DNA of 7,313 nt, taken from Gammaproteobacteria bacterium. GTDB taxonomy: Bacteria; Pseudomonadota; Gammaproteobacteria; Steroidobacterales; Steroidobacteraceae. The translations under genes and the position numbers were made by a program. Shown here in pieces: positions 4,883 to 7,313 of this stretch (position 1 is its first letter; each line of letters opens with the position of its first letter). The stretch is taken from assembly GCA_029857655.1 (NCBI GenBank), contig JAOUGR010000096.1:1-7313 (forward strand), written 5' to 3'. The notes beneath the pieces are model-generated. The model saw only the letters and a list, made by a program, of their open reading frames with translations, made no database searches and had not been told where the DNA came from.

Positions 4883-5117
4883 GTCGCTTCGCGTGGTGCT
4901 CGGCATATGCATCAAGCAACCGGCGGATCATGCGTTGATATTGCGTATTGTGCTTCCGGGCCTCGTCCTTGAAGAAAGCCACGCTGCGCTTGCTCAAGGA
5001 GATCGTGACCTTTACCCCCTCGTCCCGGAAAACAAGGTCCTCCGGCCGCGGAAGAAAGTCAGGGACGACCTCGAGGTCTCCGAGGGGTTCGTCGGTGTAG
5101 CGGATTTTCTCGCTCAT
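4830..5117 (-). CDS. brnA: BrnA-type (CopG-like) antitoxin (cassette J)
   Basis: The product is 95 residues. An acidic N-terminal part (MSEKIRYTDEPLGDLEVVPDF) probably contacts the toxin. The ribbon-helix-helix DNA-binding part follows: strand VKVTISLSKRS (35-45), helix VAFFKDEARKHN, then YQRMIRRLLDAYAEHH (60-75). BrnA antitoxins neutralise BrnT and repress their own promoter. AGGA lies 10 bases before ATG 5117, and the gene overlaps the toxin's 3' end by 59 bases, so the two are co-translated. The conserved domain ends near residue 75; the last 18 or so residues (PLTARSTRTR...) are encoded by attC9, with the stop deep inside that site. The tail is therefore probably not part of the ancestral fold. 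Confidence 0.88.
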   Translation of the reverse strand: MSEKIRYTDEPLGDLEVVPDFLPRPEDLVFRDEGVKVTISLSKRSVAFFKDEARKHNTQYQRMIRRLLDAYAEHHAKRPLTARSTRTRDKASRAG

Positions 5118-5379
5118 AGATTCGCTTTCCTTTGCGCCAGTATCCAGCTCCGAAGATGCGGATCACCTCGCTGCGGTAGGTGAAGCGCACGGTAAGGATT
5201 CCATCCCCGACCCGGCCAAAACAGTAGTACCGCTTCTCGCTGGAGCTATGTGAGAGGTCTTCGGCAATGACGCGCTTTGGATCAGCAAAGGCGAACTGCG
5301 CCATTGCGAAGGCCACCCCGTGCTTCTCTTGGTTCTCCTGGTCCTTGCCTGGATCCCATTCGAACCGTGCCTTCGCCAT
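5059..5379 (-). CDS. brnT: BrnT-type ribonuclease toxin (cassette J)
   Basis: The product is 106 residues from ATG 5379. Family landmarks are FEWDPGK (6-12), EKHGVAF (18-24), FADPKRV (31-37), HSSSEKRYYCFGRV (44-57) and ILTVRFTYRSEVIRIFGAGYW (61-81). BrnT toxins are RelE-fold ribonucleases that block translation. Classical members have an IISAR segment after the RI; here it reads IFGAGYWRKGKRIYE, so this is a distinct branch whose catalytic residues I would not assign. The C-terminal tail (about 95-106) is Arg/Pro-rich and overlaps the antitoxin start. The toxin-first order fits BrnTA systems. A longer frame from ATG 5415 would run through the operator-like repeats and begins with a Pro-rich stretch unlike the family, so 5379 is preferred, although no strong Shine-Dalgarno sequence is visible. 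Confidence 0.87.
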   Translation of the reverse strand: MAKARFEWDPGKDQENQEKHGVAFAMAQFAFADPKRVIAEDLSHSSSEKRYYCFGRVGDGILTVRFTYRSEVIRIFGAGYWRKGKRIYERENPLHRRTPRRPRGRP

Positions 5380-5396
5380 CGGCGCAGGGTAGCATG

Positions 5397-5431
5397 GATA
5401 TGGCGGAACAGCCATACGATGATATGGCCAT
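5397..5431. promoter_or_regulatory. Operator-like TATGGC repeats upstream of the BrnT-type gene
   Basis: GATATGGC occurs at 5397-5404 and again at 5421-5428, exactly 24 bases apart. Between them GCCATA (5411-5416) forms a perfect inverted repeat with the first copy, with 6-bp arms and a 6-base loop. The second copy is part of the palindrome ATGGCCAT. A 5-of-6 -10 element (TATCAT, minus strand) overlaps the region. This fits a ribbon-helix-helix operator. Confidence 0.5.
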
Positions 5432-5450
5432 CGTTGTCGCTGCTAGCGAC

Positions 5451-5515
5451 CCCTAACGTGCGGCGATAAGCTGCAGGCGCCGCAGGCGACTGTCAGCTTC
5501 ATCGTCTTGTTAGAC
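5451..5515 (-). repeat. attC10 site (of cassette K)
   Basis: The outer boxes are CCCTAAC (5451-5457) and GTTAGAC (5509-5515). Arms CGATAAGCTG and CAGCTTCATCG pair with one extra base on the right arm, around a GC-rich loop. Total length is 65 bp. Confidence 0.93.
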
Positions 5516-5591
5516 GCCCCACCGGCACGGAGAGCAGGAAGCGTCTCGGGGGCCAACTGTGGTCGAACCGATCTGCCCAGGCCCTTGCCAT
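5499..5591 (-). CDS. Possible 30-residue ORF ending in attC10 (cassette K)
   Basis: Between the serine-hydrolase stop and attC10 a 30-codon frame starts at ATG 5591 (MARAWADRFDHSW) and ends with TGA inside attC10, as true cassette genes often do. GGAG lies 8 bases before the ATG (5600-5603). The peptide is basic at its end (VGRLTRR) and has no recognisable domain. It is too short to judge by composition and may be chance. Confidence 0.3.
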   Translation of the reverse strand: MARAWADRFDHSWPPRRFLLSVPVGRLTRR

Positions 5592-5612
5592 CGTCTGCTC
5601 TCCATCCCTTCC

Positions 5613-6779
5613 TCATTCCTGGCGGTCCCCCACCACCCGGAGAACTCTGGGAACCACCTTGAATGGGATGGCGCCAGCGGTGATCTGGCTCACTGCCCCC
5701 GCGAGGAACAAGCCCGGCTCCGGGGCGTGAAAGAGCCACGTCCCGGTGGACCCGGTGTGTCCCACGACCTGCGGCACTGGCCGAAAGGGCGCGAGAAAGC
5801 GCGGGAGCCGGAAGCGCATGACCCCGAGGCCGTACTCGATCGGCCAGCCCGGCTGCCGGAGGGCGGCGCGGTCCAGCGGCAAAGCGAACCGGCGCCACCG
5901 CGCCCGCATGCGCCGCCAGGTGCCGGGATCCCGAAAGAGACGGCCGCCCACGACGGCCCTCAAGAACCGAATGAGATCTTCGCAGGTCGAGTTCATGTCA
6001 CCGATCGAGGCCAGGAAGCTGGGAAACCGGGCGACCTCCTCACCGGCGTAAAGTGCGGCTACGTGGGGCTCCGGACCGCTCCCCCGCGGGTGGCCCGGAA
6101 GCCAGGTGTCCTCGAGCCTCAGGGGATCCAGAATCAGATCTCTCAGGACCTGGAAGAAGGGCGCGCCGCGACGAGCCTCGATCATCCCGACGAGAAGCTG
6201 GTAGTTCGTGTCCGAGTACCGGGTGCGGACTCGCCGCGCGTCCAGAGGCTGCGGCTCAAAGTGGGGCGCAAGCCTCTCGCGGACCCATCGTGCCGTGTCC
6301 TCCAGTGACCACGCCCTATCGCCGTCCGCCACCAGGATCTCCACCAGGCTGCGTCGGTCGGCTCCCTCGTGCCGCCGCGGCGCCGGGTAGTCTTCGATGA
6401 AGTCCGCCAGCCCCGACGTGTGGCCCAGAAGGTGCTCCACAGTGATCCGGTCGGTCCGGTCTGCGCCGTCGAGCACGTGGAGCCGGTTCGTGACGGAGGC
6501 TGCAAGCCGGTCCACGAGGCGATCCTCGAGCGCCAACTCTCCTTCCTCCACCATCCGCAGCACGATCGAGGCGATAAAGAGCTTGGTGATGCTCGCGATA
6601 AACCAGGGAGTCGTCGGCAGCATGGGCGCGCCGTCCGGAGACATCGAGCCCCGGGCACCGGCCCACCCGAACGCCCCATCCCCGGAGACGACCGACAGCA
6701 CGGCGGAGTGGATCTCCTTCCGCTCGATGAGCCCGTCGAGCAGGGCCTCCAGGCGCCTGACGATCCGCGTCTCGTTCAT
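5613..6779 (-). CDS. Class C beta-lactamase-fold serine hydrolase (cassette K)
   Basis: The product has 388 residues, the usual size for this superfamily (AmpC, penicillin-binding proteins, esterases). The three active-site motifs are in order: S63-I-T-K66 (SxxK, nucleophile and base), Y188-S-D190 (the YxN-like motif, here with Asp), and H341-T-G343 (the KTG-like triad, here HTG). Also typical are VEHLLGHTSGLADF (114-127) and YGLGV (316-320). The HTG variant and the lack of a signal peptide argue for a cytoplasmic esterase or peptidase rather than a periplasmic beta-lactamase. ATG 6779 is only 11 bases after the attC11 core, with no Shine-Dalgarno sequence. It is the largest gene of the window and is GC-richer than its neighbours, with strong G/C in third positions. 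Confidence 0.92.
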   Translation of the reverse strand: MNETRIVRRLEALLDGLIERKEIHSAVLSVVSGDGAFGWAGARGSMSPDGAPMLPTTPWFIASITKLFIASIVLRMVEEGELALEDRLVDRLAASVTNRLHVLDGADRTDRITVEHLLGHTSGLADFIEDYPAPRRHEGADRRSLVEILVADGDRAWSLEDTARWVRERLAPHFEPQPLDARRVRTRYSDTNYQLLVGMIEARRGAPFFQVLRDLILDPLRLEDTWLPGHPRGSGPEPHVAALYAGEEVARFPSFLASIGDMNSTCEDLIRFLRAVVGGRLFRDPGTWRRMRARWRRFALPLDRAALRQPGWPIEYGLGVMRFRLPRFLAPFRPVPQVVGHTGSTGTWLFHAPEPGLFLAGAVSQITAGAIPFKVVPRVLRVVGDRQE

Positions 6780-6783
6780 TTAC

Positions 6784-6874
6784 GTCTAACGTGGCGCTCT
6801 GCGGCGGGCCGGTTGCAAGGACGCCTGATGCAGCGCCGCTTCGGCGGCCCGTCCGCAGCAGCAGCGGGTTAGCC
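6784..6874 (-). repeat. attC11 site (of cassette L)
   Basis: The outer boxes are GTCTAAC (6784-6790) and GTTAGCC (6868-6874). Arms GCTCTGCGGCGGGCCG and CGGCCCGTCCGCAGCAGC pair with small bulges, around a long centre. The toxin stop (6869-6871) lies inside the right box. Confidence 0.92.
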
Positions 6875-7123
6875 GATCAGCTTGTCGTACTCGGCGTGCG
6901 GTCCGATCCAGAACCAGATGATGCCGTCCGCTGCTTCCACGCCCACCGCGCGATAGTGGATGCCAACGCGCGCCGAGTAGAAACGCCCCACCTTCTTGAA
7001 GTGAAGCGAGGGGTGCCGGGGATCGCGTTTGAGTTGTTCGAAACAGCGGTCGGCAAGACGTTGGACTGCAACTGGCGGCGAGCGATAGCTTTGCCAGAAC
7101 TCCGGCGAGGCTTGGTGATTCAA
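6869..7123 (-). CDS. RelE/ParE-like toxin (cassette L)
   Basis: The product is 84 residues, typical of the compact RelE/ParE superfamily. It begins with FWQSYRSPPVAVQRLADRCFEQL (9-31), followed by DPRHPSLHFKKV (34-45), then FYSARVGIHYRAVGVE (48-63) and the C-terminal IIWFWIGPHAEYDKLIG. The P-S-L-F-K segment followed by R-V-x-x-x-Y-R and W-I-G-x-H-x-x-Y-D is characteristic of a well-populated toxin subfamily. The target, mRNA or another, is not decidable. The start is TTG at 7123, overlapping the antitoxin TGA in TTGA, so it relies on translational coupling. This pair shows no obvious sequence similarity to the cassette I pair. Confidence 0.88.
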   Translation of the reverse strand: MNHQASPEFWQSYRSPPVAVQRLADRCFEQLKRDPRHPSLHFKKVGRFYSARVGIHYRAVGVEAADGIIWFWIGPHAEYDKLIG

Positions 7124-7313
7124 AGCTTCGTGGTTTGGCCGGTGGCATGGGCTTTCAACGCCTGATCGGCGAGAGCGTCAAGCTTGCCGGCGCGAACATC
7201 GGCCTCGAACTGACGATCCCACGCTTCGGCGTCAAACGCGGCGAACCACTCCCGCAGCTCCGTCATTTCCTCGGGAGACAGGTCCTTGATTTCGCGCTCG
7301 ATCTTCTCAACCT
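7120..7313 (-). CDS. Antitoxin partner of the cassette L toxin, 5' end off the window
   Basis: The frame is open from the right edge for 63 codons and ends in TGA at 7120-7122. It begins VEKIEREIKDLSPEEMTELR, then EWFAAFDAEAWDRQFEADV and AGKLDALADQAL. This helical, acidic layout, with W-F-x-x-F-D-x-x-x-W-D and a G-K-L-D-x-L-A motif, matches small antitoxins encoded directly before RelE/ParE-like toxins. Only the start and probably a handful of residues are missing. The overlap with the toxin start shows a single operon. Any promoter would lie outside the window. Confidence 0.85.
   Translation of the reverse strand, partial: VEKIEREIKDLSPEEMTELREWFAAFDAEAWDRQFEADVRAGKLDALADQALKAHATGQTTKL

Larger units (their letters stand above)
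1..7313 (-). mobile_element. Integron gene-cassette array (12 cassettes, two partial)
   Basis: Eleven attC-like sites recur at intervals of about 0.25-1.3 kb, and the supported genes all lie between them on the minus strand. Most stop codons fall inside or within about 15 bases of the attC that follows the gene, which is typical of cassettes. In the clearer sites the right-hand arm carries one extra unpaired base relative to the left arm (for example GGTCCGC against GCGGCC), so these attC sites share one orientation and agree with gene direction. No integrase gene or attI is visible; by established integron layout they should lie beyond the right edge. Whether this is a chromosomal or a mobile integron cannot be told from the window. 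Confidence 0.95.

Noticed and set aside
5380..5415. Longer N-terminus for the BrnT-type toxin from ATG 5415
   Set aside because: The added residues are Pro-rich and unlike the family, and would be encoded by the operator-like repeats.
5443..5898. 151-codon minus-strand frame over the end of the serine hydrolase and attC10
   Set aside because: It is a shadow frame in GC-rich DNA overlapping a well-supported gene, and has low-complexity Arg/Pro/Ala composition.
5559..6308. 249-codon plus-strand frame opposite the serine hydrolase
   Set aside because: It is an antisense shadow in GC-rich sequence with no domain and the wrong orientation for the array.
1..7313. The regularly spaced repeats as a CRISPR array, or an integrase gene within the window
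   Set aside because: The repeats are variable hairpins of 63-93 bp separated by whole genes, as in attC sites. No tyrosine-recombinase frame appears on either strand.

Overview
The window is a stretch of integron gene-cassette array from an uncultured or environmental bacterium. Base composition is fairly GC-rich. Every supported gene lies on the minus strand. The genes are separated by eleven attC recombination sites of 63-93 bp, each a long imperfect hairpin bounded by GTTRRRY/RYYYAAC-type core boxes. The integrase gene and attI are not in the window. Because all genes and attC asymmetries point the same way, they should lie beyond the right edge if the array is canonical. I cannot name the host; nothing here is taxonomically decisive, and the mixed attC lengths and types fit either a chromosomal (sedentary) integron or an environmental array.

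Layout from right to left (the direction of transcription). Cassette L (7313-6869) is a RelE/ParE-like toxin-antitoxin pair, with the antitoxin cut by the window edge. Cassette K (6783-5516) is a class C beta-lactamase-fold serine hydrolase plus a possible 30-residue ORF. Cassette J (5450-4883) is a BrnT/BrnA-type toxin-antitoxin pair with operator-like repeats upstream. Cassette I (4815-4229) is a second, unrelated ParE-type pair with its own TATAAT promoter. Cassette H (4165-3697) is a small membrane protein. Cassette G (3623-3107) is a GNAT acetyltransferase. Cassette F (3015-2317) is a dienelactone-hydrolase-family enzyme. Cassette E (2234-2022) is a two-helix mini membrane protein. Cassette D (1955-1461) holds an unknown protein and looks like a fusion of one cassette with the tail of another. 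Cassette C (1370-1123) is an 80-residue cassette-type protein. Cassette B (1029-305) is an M23-like metallopeptidase. Cassette A (238-1) is an unknown protein cut by the left edge.

The cassettes do not form a pathway. They are independent mobile units, mostly lacking promoters and probably dependent on an upstream Pc promoter or read-through. The toxin-antitoxin cassettes are the exception: one has a clear internal promoter and another has operator-like repeats. The three toxin-antitoxin pairs would be expected to stabilise the array against cassette loss.

The most informative structural signal is that the 5' end of most cassettes is an inverted copy of the outer box of the cassette's own attC over 12-15 bp, well beyond the 7-bp core. 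This gives an internal test of cassette integrity and exposes cassette D as a composite. Other points of interest are a G-to-A change at the crossover position of the left-most attC, and an antitoxin whose C-terminal tail is encoded by an entire attC site.
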